From Eriocheir sinensis (Eukaryota; Arthropoda; Malacostraca; Decapoda; Varunidae), in contig NC_066549.1 of NCBI RefSeq assembly GCF_024679095.1, positions 5,985,420 through 6,049,419 on the forward strand: a stretch of DNA of 64,000 nucleotides, in the 5' to 3' direction. Below the pieces are notes generated by a model. That model did no database searches and was not told the origin of the DNA. It saw only the letters and a list, made by a program, of their open reading frames with translations. Position numbers and translations under genes: made by a program. Shown here piece after piece: positions 1 through 36,534 of this stretch (the stretch's first letter is position 1; each line of letters begins with the position of its first letter).

Positions 1-830
1 CCCCCCACACACCCTCACTCACACACACAAAAAAAATCTAAATGCTGTGGCCTTTTCAAGAGAGGGGATGGGTCTTAAGGTGAGTTGAGTGCCTTTTGCC
101 GCTAACGATTAAATTCTACGGGTAACTCCATAAATTTTAACCACAGAACTCGGCCACAGAAAACGAAAGCGCTATGTGGGTAACCATTGTAGATTATGGG
201 AGTGTGAGACTTTGCTAAGTAGCCATATCTCAGGGCTGGTCGTGGGTAATAACGATACAGGCAATATATTAAGAGCCTCCTCTAGGTGTACGTGCCCCAG
301 TATACATGTTAAGAAGAAACAATGAATCTATATGATGTTAAGTTCACAATTTTTTTTCTATCATCTTTTAGAATCACTGCTCCTTACTTTGTCATATATA
401 TTTCTATACCCAATGATACCACAAGAGGGAGTGCATGAGGGGGCCTAAATCATGACCCCGCTTGGTGCCCCGAAAGATTAAAACCAGCACTACATCCTCT
501 TACGTGTTATATTTCTCTCCTTGCTAATCTCTGGAGCCTGGGAGGAGAACGGTCATAAGTTGTTTTGGGATGAATTCTTCCAACTATCGTAAAGGAAGTT
601 TGAGTGTGGGTTCTATTCTTTGCGTTTCTTGTTTGGTAACACACACGAATAGATAAGAAAATATGAAATTAATGTTAAGTCCCTTCCTTTAATTAGAATC
701 AACAAGTCTTAAGTAACTTTCAGGTTGTGGATGTCTAATGATCCTTAGTTTTGTTTATCTGTCTGAACTGATATATTGCGATGCATGAAGCCGGTGATGT
801 CAGAGTGAGATCTAACTTTTAAGTGAACCT
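1..830. other. 3' flank, no feature seen
   Basis: AT-rich single-copy-looking sequence with a short C/CA-rich start. I see no coding potential, RNA gene or named repeat. Confidence 0.5.
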
Positions 831-888
831 GGCTATGGGTATGGTGGCTATGGCTATGGGTATGGTGGCTATGGCTATGGGTATGGTG
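831..888 (+). repeat. 21-bp tandem repeat reading Gly-Tyr
   Basis: About 2.7 copies of GGCTATGGCTATGGGTATGG(T). In one frame it reads GYGYGYG repeats followed by ATLFLLMM. Gly-Tyr-rich peptides are common in arthropod cuticle and defence proteins, but a stop lies six codons upstream and no convincing acceptor is visible. It may be a chance minisatellite. Confidence 0.6.
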
Positions 889-1887
889 CTACATTATTTT
901 TATTAATGATGTTACCGTCGAGTGTTTTGCGTTCCATACACACACAAGTAATGACCTAAATTAGTTAGGGTCCAATCTAGTCCCCGGTAGTGTCTCTCAA
1001 AACTGCCACACAAAAATCCACACTTACATTAATGGATATAGAAGAATCAATTTGCCTTCCCTGCCATGCTTTGTTGTTCTTTCCCTCTCCTGTCATTTCT
1101 CTTGCTTCTTCAATGCGCAGAGGTCCCTTGCTATGCTTTCTTGAGCCTGAAACGAAAATAAAAGACCTAACCTAAGTACGTTGTGGGCATGGCAACAGAT
1201 ACTAAGTAATATTGGAGATTCCAATCCCTTGAGGCCAAGGCAGATCACACCTCACACTGGCAGTTCCAGGTCTTCCGTGCCCGCCTCGGCGCACACGGTT
1301 ACCATACCCTTAATATCTCAGTGACGCCTTCTTGGCAGCGAGGTCCAAACAAGTGTCAGCAGCTAGTCCTTCCCCTCCGTGTCCTTGCATGCCCCTCACT
1401 CTACAGTCGCGGGGAGTTCCTCGCTGACCAAAGCTTTAATGTTTGTTTCCTTCTTCGTTTGAAGGACGAAAAACTGATCTGAAGTGAACCGTGACAGGCG
1501 ATAAGTAGTTGTAAAGAAAAAAATAAATAAAGGAATCAGTAGGCCCTGTGTAGTGGAACAAAGTGTAGTTTCAGTGCGTGAACACTCGAAAAAGTAATCT
1601 GTGGTAGTTGCTGATGTGCACAGGATATACAAGTCTAATGCCTTTTTTATAATATTTTTATTATTTAATGTATCATCATAATCATCATCTTCAGCCTTAC
1701 TAATCCATGGCAGAACAAAGACCTTTCCCAACGTTTTCAATCATTTCTGTGTATTATGCATGTGATGGAGCATTCACTCTTCTCGCAGCGCCTCCCCTTG
1801 CTACTACGTTTTCTATAGTACTTCCTGGCGAGACACCACGTTGGGGCACAGACAAGTATAACAGTTTTATTGTGTCAAGGATGCCAG

Positions 1888-1888
<1 letters not shown>
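889..1888. other. No gene seen
   Basis: Mixed-composition sequence without recognisable repeat family or coding exon. Short reading frames here (for example 990-1175) show no domain features. Confidence 0.4.

Positions 1889-1953
<65 letters not shown>
1889..1953 (+). repeat. (AC)n microsatellite
   Basis: An uninterrupted AC dinucleotide tract of about 65 bp. Reading frames through it are artefacts. Confidence 0.99.
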
Positions 1954-1955
<2 letters not shown>

Positions 1956-2574
1956 GCTGCTGATTGAAACAGGTGACAGGTGCGTTTCAACTGTATACAC
2001 ATCAGTAAGTAAATACATGGTTCACAGGATGACGGGCACACTGGCTGGTCATGGAAACTTACAGGCTACCATGCACAACGGATTTTTGCGTGTACCGAAC
2101 GGAACGGTAGACGCGATTCTTGCGTCTCGTGACTTTTTTTAAAGTTAACAAAATCAAAGACGCCGAATCCGAGACGGGCTGAGTCACAACGCAGGTCAAC
2201 TGGTTGGCAATGCTCCAAGTAGGCAACCCAATTTCTAAAATATATCAATAAAACATCCTCCACAATGTTTGCCACAAGACTGAATATGTCAAAAAGGTAA
2301 TAATCTGAGAAGAGAAAATATGTCATTTTTCTTATATGTGATATATGTATTTTACACTGACACTATAACATCAATAAAAATATACATTCATGAGTACATC
2401 CAAGCTGAGCATAGAAATATTGAGCATTTTGTCGTAAATGTTCTTCACAACTGAACATGCACACGCCGAACACACACGTCACTCCGGAGGGGCGGGAGGG
2501 GGGTGTCGGGGCTGGCGGCGGGGCGCGGGTGGGCCAGCCTCAACCTGTGATGCTGGGCGACTCTAGTTTTAAAG

Positions 2575-2690
2575 ATTGTTCCTCCACGGAGGGACCACGG
2601 GCCTCTGTCGGGAGCCGACAGACCGTCTCTATCGGCTGACACCGACCAAGTCGGTCTGTCGTTTAGGACTGGCGTGTCTCTGGGTAACGA
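2575..2690 (+). repeat. Hairpin-bearing repeat, family E copy 1
   Basis: Holds the inverted repeat CGACAGACCG (2616-2625) / CGGTCTGTCG (2652-2661) around ATCGGCTGAC, then AGGACTGGCG. A related copy lies at 41,370-41,510. Its class is unknown. Confidence 0.55.
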
Positions 2691-2699
2691 TTCTTACGC

Positions 2700-4140
2700 C
2701 CAGTGAAAGGAAGCTGAAATATGTACTTGAAGGACGACACACCGAAGAAAATATAGCGCAGGCGTGTATAAAATTATTTGACAGCATCTGTTCAGCTCCT
2801 TTGGGGGAGGAAAACGCCAGGCAGCGCGGCGGCCTGCAGGTGACGGGTTGATGAACTGATTTTTTTTTCAGCACATCATAACCCGCCTGCAAACGTCTAT
2901 GTTGGCATTATTCGAATAATTTTGTTTACTGTTAATCATTAATGTGATGAAGTGTTTAACCTACACACATTGTGATCACTTTTTATAGAATATACTAATT
3001 AGATCCATGCAGGCGAATATTGCATATTTGCCTTAGAAGTGAACTATTCTTTAAAGAACAATTTAAATAAATAATGGGTAACATTTAGTAAAAAGCTTTA
3101 AGTAGATGACTTTTTTATGGATAATATTTACATTTTTAATAATTTAATGATCTAATATCCAAACAGAAAAACTCTGGGACAGGTACAACCCGTCCTCCAG
3201 CCTGAGCTTCAAAGTAACAAACAAAAGTGGCGATACACGCCGAACTCCAGCCCTTCACCTCGGCTGCCCACGCACGCACGCACGCACGCACGCACGCTAC
3301 TCGCCAGCCAGGTGTTGAGTGCACCACCGTGTTGTAGGGGTGACACCGATGAGGACAGCGATCGACATAAACAAAAAAACTATTGGTTATCAACATTATG
3401 GCCACAAACTTACTTCCTGTGAGATCGACAGTTCCCGTGCCTCAGCTGACGGGCAGCCCCTCATCACACTGCTGCCTTCCTGACGAGTCGTGGCAGCAGC
3501 ACACACTGGACAGCCAAGCCACAAAGGTGCACAGGGATGCTGCGTGGAGGCACAGCGGAAGGGACAGCTGCTCGTACACTTGATTAATAAACCTTTCACG
3601 CCAGCGGTTCACGCGTGTGTCACTAAAAGCTGTTAATATTTCTCTAAGGTATTTCTTTGCCTGAGTTTGTACTCTTTTGAACATAAGAATGTAAGGAGTC
3701 TGCAAGAGGCCGGTTGGCTAGGCAGAGCAATAGTCATGGCCCCAGTTTTCCCTTCCTCCGCGTGCTGGTGTCTTCCTAAGTTCCCTCACACACTGTTGAC
3801 TCAATACTGACGTCAGCCAAGTCCCGCCTCACATTTCACCTGCATATTTTCGATTCGCACTCTTGGACTGAGCTTCAGCAATAAGATTCCTCAGAGAACA
3901 AATTTTCAAAATGAAATTATAACATCAATTTGTGCCCCCCCCCCCCCCCCTCAAAAAATGATATATTATCTTTTCTTCACGAAGGAAGCGTTGGCAACTC
4001 GCATTAATGACCCGCCAGTCTCGCTGCAAGGCGTTCAGTCTCCCCCACGAAGCAGTCAAAGCCCCGAGCCCAACACACCGACAGTCTTGGTGTGTCAGAA
4101 CACGACTGCTGGGTCTAGCAGGAGGTTATTTTATAACTGT
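2700..4140. other. Intergenic, with short CGCA tract and LINE-tail trace
   Basis: A (CGCA)n tract lies at 3269-3297. Near 3680-3740, AACATAAGAATGTAAGGAGT and CTGCAAGAGGCCGG match the 3' tail of the LINE copy at 38.9 kb. A C-run lies at 3936-3950. No gene seen. Confidence 0.5.
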
Positions 4141-4152
4141 TTACACATTTGC

Positions 4153-4153
<1 letters not shown>

Positions 4154-4234
<81 letters not shown>

Positions 4235-4293
4235 ATCTATATATAACTCTCTATCTATCTCTATATATCTATATATATCTATCTCTCTATCTA

Positions 4294-4326
<33 letters not shown>

Positions 4327-4363
4327 ATCTATCTATATCTCTATCTATCTCTCTCTCTCTATA

Positions 4364-4440
<77 letters not shown>

Positions 4441-4473
4441 ATCTATCTATCTATGTATCTATCTATCTATCTA

Positions 4474-4544
<71 letters not shown>

Positions 4545-4547
4545 ATA

Positions 4548-4620
<73 letters not shown>
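4154..4620. repeat. Compound (AT)n/(ATCT)n/(CT)n microsatellite
   Basis: About 470 bp of TA dinucleotides broken by ATCT and CT blocks. It is a strong candidate for cruciform formation and for assembly error. Frames reading Tyr-Ile repeats are artefacts. Confidence 0.97.
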
Positions 4621-4623
<3 letters not shown>

Positions 4624-5398
4624 TGCATAGACAGTACGTTAAATGTCAATCGAACCCCACCTAATGCTTCTTCACAGAATGACGATCTTATGATACTGAA
4701 AATAGGTGGTTCAGCTTTGGCACTTCCCACGACACAATATTTTGATACACTGGAGCAAAGAAAGACTATCATTAAATGAACACCCCAGAGAAGCTTTAGC
4801 GCCTTCGTGGCATACTGTTGGATATGCTCTAGTTTCATGAAAAAAGACAGTTTGTTGGCCTTTTGTGAAATTGTCATTCTCGAAACTCACAGACTCGAGG
4901 GACAGAGACTCTTGAAGGAGGCTTGTACAGTATGGAAGTCGTTGAAAAGTATGTAGTGTTCCGCGGTGTTTGTTTCCTGCCTGGCCTTTCTTGCTACGTC
5001 CGCTCCAGTCCTCCGTAGTGGTGGTGCTGTGGGCGTCAAGCTCCTGCAGCAGCTGCACACATCACTGACTCGTCACCACGCCGCACACAGTCCAGTGACC
5101 CATGTCGTCGGTGACGCCAGCATCAGTCACTGCACTCACCACGATGAGGTTATTCAATAAACACTGCAAAGTTACATCAAATCCAAGAGAGACTGCCACC
5201 ATAGTACAATGAGTAAATTTTTTTTTTTTTTATATAAAACAGCTTCCATGACATTGAGTATTTATATCTTGATTGAATCTAAATTTCTGTTGAAGAAAAA
5301 TAAGTTTTTAGTATCCATAAAAATAAAAGTATGCCTCGTGCAGAATAATACTGTTACAATATCTGATGGATTGCACTGTGCGGGCGGCGGGAGGCGCC
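4621..5398. other. Immediate 3' flank / likely 3' UTR of the GPCR gene
   Basis: AT-rich sequence beyond the TGA stop on the minus strand. I see TATAAA-type motifs (minus strand, about 5265) but no clear AATAAA close to the stop, so the transcript end cannot be set. Confidence 0.35.
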
Positions 5399-30309
<24,911 letters not shown>

Positions 30310-30379
30310 CTGCGCGGGGAAGGGAAAGAAAAAGAGGGTTGGAGTATCGAAGGTGTGGCCGGTTTTGCTATTGTATGTG

Positions 30380-30562
30380 TGTGTCTCTCTTTTTTTTTTT
30401 TGTCTCACTCTCTCGATCATTTTTTTCTCTCTCTCCCTTTTTTTCGTATTTTTTTCTTTCTTTCTCTCGCTTTCTCTGTTTCTTTGCTTTTTTTTTTCTC
30501 TCTCCCTCGTTTTTATTTTCGTCCATTCTTTCTATCCTTCTTTCTTTCTTTTTTTCTTTCTT

Positions 30563-30611
<49 letters not shown>

Positions 30612-30612
30612 T
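30380..30612 (+). repeat. T/C-rich block with (CT)n
   Basis: TTTC and TCTC repeats ending in (CT)n at 30,566-30,609. It lies about 70 bp upstream of the TM2 exon in transcript order. Confidence 0.95.
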
Positions 30613-31425
30613 CTCAACTAGTCTTAACAAAAAGGGTTGCCCGGTTATTTTTCATATTCTAACGCGCAAAATCCGTAGCATTTCCATCTCGAGGCGCGGG
30701 CACAGGTGCAGCCTCATCTAGGGGTATTACCTGCAAACCCGTAAACATTGCTCACGAAGATGATGATGAGGACAAGACAGCTTAGACGAGGGGCCTTAAC
30801 TCGGTCAGAGCAATCAACATTCGGGCTCCTTGCCTTACATAACTCACGTGTATTAGTAGGCCGAAAACTCTGAGTTAGTTTGAAGCAGCATATTCCTGAC
30901 CTCCGTAGAAATAAAGATAACCAAATTGCAATAACTCATCAAATCACCGGTCAAATTGCTCTTGTTGTAGGTTGTATATATAGTTTATCATGCCTAGCAG
31001 TTATGTAGTAAATGCTAATAACGTGTAATACTATACCTAAACGACCCTTCTACAGATATACAAGCATTAGTCTAGTGCTCACTGGGGAGGCAGAGGGATT
31101 GGAGACTAAACCCGGATTTCAATATCTCAATCAATTCCCGGAGAGCGTGGAATAATCAGTCACTTCACTACACGCTGAGTACACTGGAGAGACTGGTTAG
31201 CGTGTCTGATCAATCGCTTCATTTCCGGGCCCTTGGAGTGGACGGCTCGGAGACTGGCTCAGCGGCTTTGATGGGTGGGACAGCCTCATCCAGCGCGCTC
31301 GAGTGGGCACGAGAGGCCGGACGGTCAACTGCACCATATTGACTGAACGGAATTACTAGCTCTTCACGGGGCCGGAGACGTGTAAGATTCAATTGTGATG
31401 CTGAAGGTTTTCCCGTATATAGCAA
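30613..31425. other. 5' side of gene, no element recognised
   Basis: Mixed-composition sequence. The missing first GPCR exon was looked for here (hydrophobic TM1 followed by a donor) and not found. Confidence 0.4.
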
Positions 31426-32085
31426 CTAGATATGAAAGAAGATTGAAGTTAAGGTTAGTAGAAAGTAAATCAGAGTTAAAGTTATCAGATCGAAGTTAAC
31501 AAAATATTATATGTAGACTGGATAGATGAATGGCTACAGACGCATTTTCCCCTAAACAGCATCTAAATATGAAAGTAGATAGAAGTTAAAGTTAATAGGA
31601 AGTAAAAAGAAGATCAGAGTTGAAATTAGTAGATCAAAGTTAAGAAAATGTTATATGAAGACTGGATAGATATATGGGTACAGACACATTTTCCCCTAAA
31701 CAGCAACTAAATATGAAAGAAGACTGAAGTTAAAGTAGTAGAAAGTAGAAAGTAAATCAGAGTTAAAGTTATCAAATCAAAGTTAACAAAATATTATATA
31801 CAGACGCATTTTCCCCTAAACAGCATCTAAATATGAAAGTAGATTAAAGTTAAAGTTAATAGGAAGTAAAAAGACCAGGGATGAAGTTAATATTTTAAAG
31901 TTAAGAAAATACTATATGTAGACAGATAGATGAACGGTACAGAGATGCATTCCCCCCAAAACAGGAACTAAATATGAAAGTAGATCGAATTAATAGTTAG
32001 TAGAAAATTGGAAGAATATCAAAGTTAAAGTTAATACCTCGAAGTTAACAAAATAAAGCACCCAGACCGATAGATAAATGGACAC
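31426..32085 (+). repeat. Diverged tandem repeat, about 130-140 bp, 5 copies
   Basis: CGCATTTTCCCCTAAACAGC followed by ATCTAAATATGAAAGTAGAT and AGTTAAAGTTA recurs near 31,545, 31,690, 31,805, 31,950 and weakly at 31,425. Units are 10-20% different, so the array is older than the 41-bp or 20-bp arrays. Confidence 0.85.
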
Positions 32086-32277
32086 ACAAATACTTTTCTA
32101 ACCCGTATATTGGACATTTCCTGTAACATTCAAGTTTAAAACACGTATTAAACTGCGCCTGACCAAAGAGCAAGAGCAGAAGCCTATAGCCGTTTTCCTT
32201 CCAATACTGATGACCTTGCAGCCCTTAAGTTCCCTTGCTCTCATGGCCGACACTCCCCTTGCTCCGCGACACGCCCA

Positions 32278-32281
<4 letters not shown>

Positions 32282-32337
<56 letters not shown>
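32282..32337 (+). repeat. (GT)n microsatellite
   Basis: GT tract of about 55 bp. A shorter one lies at about 32,436-32,452. Confidence 0.99.
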
Positions 32338-32338
<1 letters not shown>

Positions 32339-32626
32339 ACTCTCCTCATTACTATTATTTTTTCATGCATTTGTGTCGTTAGTTCCGCTCTCCTCCGTAA
32401 CGTGTTGGCGCAGCAGGAGTGGGAGCGTGACGAGCCTGTGTGTGTGTGTGTGGACGTGGCACCGTGGCCAACGCACCTTCGCCACCTCCCGCCACGCACG
32501 CAGCCACACACACGCAGGGCAGCACTGCATACCACACACTCCGGGCTGGCGGGGGCATGCGTCCTCTCCCCCACCGGGCATTCCACACCCAGCGGCTCAG
32601 GGCGGCCAGGCGACGCGACACCTTAA

Positions 32627-32850
32627 GGGCTGGTATTACAAGGCACTTTGCCATATCACATCAGCTATTTCTAAAGGTCAAAGAGGGGATCAATCGGGTT
32701 CTAATGAGTGTTTCTTCAGGTTCATGGTACAGAAGAAGGGTCAGACTACCACCAGGGTCATAAAACTACCCCTGGAAATGCCCACAACTCCTATGAAAGC
32801 CTTGTCAAATATGTGTTCTTGGGCGGCGAAATGTCTCACAATACGACCCC
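32627..32850 (+). mobile_element. Family B TIR element, full length
   Basis: Reference copy of the family: GGGCTGGTATTACAAGGCAC at the start, AATACGACCCC at the end (terminal inverted repeat GGGCYGGTATT / GGGGTCGTATT). Internal landmarks: AGGTCAAAGAGGGGATCAAT, GGTTCATGGTACAGAAGAAG, CCACCAGGGTCATAAAACTA, ACTCCTATGAAAGCCTTGTC. It is 224 bp and non-coding, hence MITE-like. Confidence 0.85.
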
Positions 32851-33575
32851 TTGCCTCCGTAACTGTTCTGGGCCACGACGCGGCTCTTGACAAATAACCT
32901 TTAGTATTGCCCGCCTCGATGCCACACTCAGCGAAGAAGTAAAACGCAATGAAATGCACGCGTAAAAATATGAGTTTTGAGTGAGTTTTCCCGCCCCGCC
33001 TCGTCTTTTTGTCCTTGTTGGCGCATCAAAGGATCAGTTTAATTCCAGTGCGCATTCCGATTGTTTTTACTTCCGGCGACACAGGCGACCTTGGCCGGGC
33101 TATGAAAAGCTGTTCAGATGATACATTTCTGAAGCATATTTTGAAACATCTTTTATCGACTCCGCGCCCAGGGTCACTCCGCATCGTCGTCATCATCGCT
33201 GTTGTTGTCGTCGTCGTCCTCCTCCTTCTTCCTTTTTTCCATCACTATCATCATCATCGTCATCATCCAAAAAACAAAATTGTTGCCAGCAAAATACAAA
33301 ATACAAGAAATACAAGGAACGTGTAATAATGCTTTCTGGAAATACAGAAAACTGTAATAATTATTACGTTGAGAAAGACACCTGCATGAATCCACAGGCC
33401 ATGACACTGAATGTCGAAAAAGTATTTCGCTTACTGAAACCATAACTACCAATTGAACACGAACTGCTGTCTCAATAGTCAGGCTGTCCTTTTAAAACAG
33501 TCTTTATTACGAATATGAACTGTAATATGAGATGCATCAGCAGCAGCAGTAGCAACAGAAGTAAAAACAGTAGTA
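32851..33575. other. No gene; short trinucleotide tracts
   Basis: GTC/TCA-rich stretch at about 33,180-33,265 and a CAG/AGTA stretch at 33,538-33,575. Otherwise mixed sequence with nothing recognised. Confidence 0.5.
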
Positions 33576-33886
33576 GTGGCTGAGTGGATAGCGTGACGGC
33601 GCCGCATCTAGGACGACGCGAGTTCGCGCCCCGCCCGGTGCTACAAGCCGGGATTTTTCAGTCACCGCCGAGTGGCCTAAGACTACCCACATGCTGTCCA
33701 GAAGACCACCCATCAACTCGGACTATAGATTCTAGGATCAAAGATGAGCTCCGTGGGGCAGCATGAGCCAATGCTAGATGGCGCCACTATAAAAAAAAAA
33801 AAATACATGCCTGCGTCACAACGAGCTGGGCCATACCATCAGGCCCCTCCATGGTAGCCTACCGGCGCCATAGGCTTTGACAAATG
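33576..33886 (+). mobile_element. Family D tRNA-derived SINE, best tRNA-like head
   Basis: GTGGCTGAGTGGATAGCG (33,576-33,593) matches Pol III box A and GAGTTCGCGCC (33,620-33,630) resembles box B, about 30 nt apart as in a tRNA. The body then has TCACCGCCGAGTGGCCTAAG, CACATGCTGTCCAGAAGACC and AGATGGCGCCACTATAAA. The 35-bp GGGCCGACCATC module is single here. Confidence 0.9.
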
Positions 33887-34089
33887 GAAAAACAAGCAAT
33901 GATGTGTTTTATTACGATGCCTCAAGTTTCACACAACAGCTAAGGAATGCGAAGGAATTTTCTTCGCTTTCAACACAAAGGCCGAGGAAAGTCCTTCGCA
34001 TTTGTATCTCTAAGGGTGGCCATGATTTCCTTGGGGTACGATAGGCAAGTGAAATGGGTCGCCCCGAGCAAGCAGATGTGACCCCTTCC

Positions 34090-34435
34090 CCTGCCGCCAC
34101 CACCACCGCCACCACCACCACCACAACAACAAACATTCCCCACCACTACCATAACTACCACCAACACTGCCATCACCACCACAACCTTTCCCTACCACCA
34201 CTTTCACTACCACCACTACAAGCAACACCACAACCACTTCCTACCACTACCAGCACCACCACAACCTTCCCCTACCACCACCACCACCATAGCCACTACC
34301 ATCACCACCACAACCTTCCCCTACCACCACCACCACCATAGCCACTACCATCACCATCACAACCTTCCCCTACTACTCCACCACCGTCACAACCTTTCCT
34401 TACAACCACCACCACCACAGCCACTACCATCCCGG
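34090..34435 (+). repeat. (CAC)n/(CCA)n-rich block, about 60-bp higher units
   Basis: ACAACCTTCCCCTACCACCA followed by CCACCACCATAGCCACTACC recurs three to four times. Frames rich in His/Thr/Pro are artefacts. Confidence 0.92.
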
Positions 34436-34859
34436 ACTGACTTCATGTTCCTTCACCCAGTTGTCCCCCTTAACCCTTTTCGGAACTACTGCACCCTTCC
34501 ATTGTGTCTCAGTCAGTCCTTTTCCCTTTTCAGTTCATGGTTGGCTGTACGCGCTCCCTCCTTCACATTTGTCTGGTCTTTCTCCACTCCTTCTGATCCG
34601 GGTTTGAGGTCAGGCGATATGTGATAGATAGATAGATAGATACGCAAATAGATGGAAGAGCGAGATAGATAGATATGGAAAGAGATGATGAACTGGCATC
34701 ATTAATTTTTTTTGTGGGGAAGGGAAGGAGACAAGGGAGAGAGTGTGGATTGGCTTACTAACACTGGATATCAAACAGCTAACAAGTCTTCTAAATGCTA
34801 AAAGTTTGCTGGATCGACACAAGACACGCGGGAAAGCCATACGCATCCTACACACTCTG

Positions 34860-35215
34860 GTTGTCATGGGAATAAGAACATAACAACGTGAGGAGTCTGC
34901 AGAAGGCCGATAGTTGTATGCAAGGCAACTCCTGTAAACCCAACCCCATCTTTTTTTACAGCTAAAGAAACAGCTCAAGGGCAACAAAAAAGATGTAAAA
35001 TAAAAAGCCCGCTAATCGCTGTTCCCACAAAGACAAAAGTAATGCACGGCCAAAAGAGAGGTCAATTTCGGGAGTAGAGGTGTCTTGAAACATCCATGAA
35101 TTGATATAACCTCTTCTTTAATCGTATTGGTCCCTCACATGACTGCCAAGCCTGTTCCACTCATCCACTACTCTACCGGTGAATGGAAACTGATAAACGA
35201 GGTAAATCAACAAAC
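34860..35215 (-). mobile_element. CR1-like LINE 3' fragment interrupted by family A element
   Basis: 34,865-34,950 (AGGAGTCTGCAGAAGGCCGA) and 35,090-35,215 (CATGACTGCCAAGCCTGTTC, CACTCATCCAC) match the 3' region of the LINE at 38.9-39.3 kb. Between them sits a minus-strand family A copy (34,952-35,090: ACAGCTAAAGAAACAGCTCA, AAAAGCCCGCTAATCGCTGT, AGAGGTCAATTTCGGGAGTA), so A inserted into the LINE. Confidence 0.7.
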
Positions 35216-35777
35216 CCATCCTCATTCTCACCATCATTCATCACCTGTCTTCAGCACCGAGCGAGAAGCACCAGATATTTCAAAACACTTCAACCCCCCC
35301 TCGGAGCAGACAGGTCGGCCCATGGAAGGTACAGGGTCTCAGGTGGCCAAACGAACCTACCGACCGTGGACGCGAGCAGATCCGGTTCCGATACTGACCT
35401 TTCATAGGGGGGAGGCGGAAAAAAGGTAGAGAATGACGGCCCAAGGCTTTCTACTGTAACGTAACACCCGGTCAGCGTGCGTCAAAGGGGATGTTGGGAA
35501 ACGGCCGTGTGCCAACAAAAGGGAGAAGCTTATGGGATGTGGAAAGTGGTGGTCTGTGAGGAAATACGGAAATACTTGAGGTACTTGAATTTGATCTGAG
35601 AATTTGTTAAAAACTATCACCATCACTAAGGTTCTCAAAATTTAAAGAGACAGTTTCATGTGAATATAAGTAGGATTTTGAAACTTAAAAAAAGGCACAC
35701 AAAAAATTATATCACAGTGAACAGTGGTATGAAACAAATTAGTAAGGTGGATATACACGCTCTCCTCCCCCTCAACT
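35216..35777. other. No gene or repeat recognised
   Basis: Mixed composition. Short reading frames around 35,127-35,429 are non-homologous to anything I know. Confidence 0.35.
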
Positions 35778-35965
35778 TTGCCAGATTGTCGTACTTAGCC
35801 TCTTATGTTCACCGATATCCGACCCCCCAAAACTGTCTCCTCAAGAGCAATAACTGGCTTCATGTATATAGTTATCGTTAAAATGGTTAATTATTGGTGT
35901 TTCTTGGTAATAGCTATGGGTCGGAAACCGGTAAATACGAGACTCTGAGTACGATAATCTGGCAA
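35778..35965. mobile_element. Family F TIR element
   Basis: Starts TTGCCAGATTGTCGTACT and ends AGTACGATAATCTGGCAA, with inverted complementarity continuing through the YATTTACCG segment. It is about 190 bp without coding sequence. Copies also lie at 61.2-61.56 kb. It behaves as a MITE with terminal inverted repeats near 40 bp. Confidence 0.8.
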
Positions 35966-36059
35966 CGGTACTCCCCGTGCCCCCGCGCACACTGAGGATT
36001 CACACCGCTGATGCTTCCGCGCCAACCAGCAACTACACTTGTTTTCTAATTAAGGGAGC

Positions 36060-36115
36060 ATAGGCCATAACTACGCGTGGCCTCGGTGCTCATCTCCGTA
36101 GCATTAGTCCTAGAG
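36060..36115. repeat. Short dispersed repeat (GGTGCTCATCTCCGT)
   Basis: GGTGCTCATCTCCGTAGCAT matches TGTGCTCATCTCCGTCACAC near 14,905-14,945, each followed by TGGTCCT/TAGTCCT and GAG. Fragment of an unnamed repeat family. Confidence 0.4.
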
Positions 36116-36151
36116 TTGAGCAGGTGATCTCAAGACTATGGTTATATTGCT

Positions 36152-36275
36152 CTCTTTCGGTCACCTCTTTGGATTCTTTACAGGAGCAGCGAGTAGCGGG
36201 CTTTTTTTTTTTTCTTAATGTTGTTTCCTTTTTTTTGTGCCCTTGTGCTGTCTCCTCTGCTGTAAAAAAAAAAAA
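36152..36275 (+). mobile_element. Family A SINE-like element, nearly full
   Basis: CTCTCTTTCGGTCACCTCTT, CAGGAGCAGCGAGTAGCGGG, T-run, GTGCCCTTGTGCTGTCTCCT, A-run. Confidence 0.85.
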
Positions 36276-36420
36276 CAACAACAAAAAAAAACAAGCGAAA
36301 TGAGAAAACAACACGATGCCAAGAGTTTTAATGTGTCAAAAGGGAACTGTTGATTTTAAGGGGAAACGTCTTTAAATTACATGGTTCTTAGGAGTTGATA
36401 CGTACATATTATCTCCGTGG

Positions 36421-36512
36421 CTTTTTTTTTTACAACAAAGGAGACAACTTAAAGGGCACACAAAAAAGGAAACTAATAAAAAAAGCCCGCTACTCGCTGC
36501 TACTAGCCGTTA
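36421..36512 (-). mobile_element. Family A SINE-like element
   Basis: ACAACAAAGGAGACAACTTA, AGGGCACACAAAAAAGG, AAAGCCCGCTACTCGCTGCT. With the plus copy at 36,152 it forms an inverted pair 150 bp apart. Confidence 0.85.
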
Positions 36513-36534
36513 CTGGGACTATATGTAGTGTTAG

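Noticed and set aside
3958..4779. 273-codon Tyr-Ile-rich frame
   Set aside because: AT/ATCT microsatellite read in frame.
32098..32897. Overlapping open frames on both strands around the GT tract
   Set aside because: They run through GT/AC microsatellite and a family B element; no consistent codon structure.
33576..33650. tRNA gene at the head of the family D copy
   Set aside because: Box A/B spacing is short and no cloverleaf closes; the same head recurs with a SINE body and A-tail.
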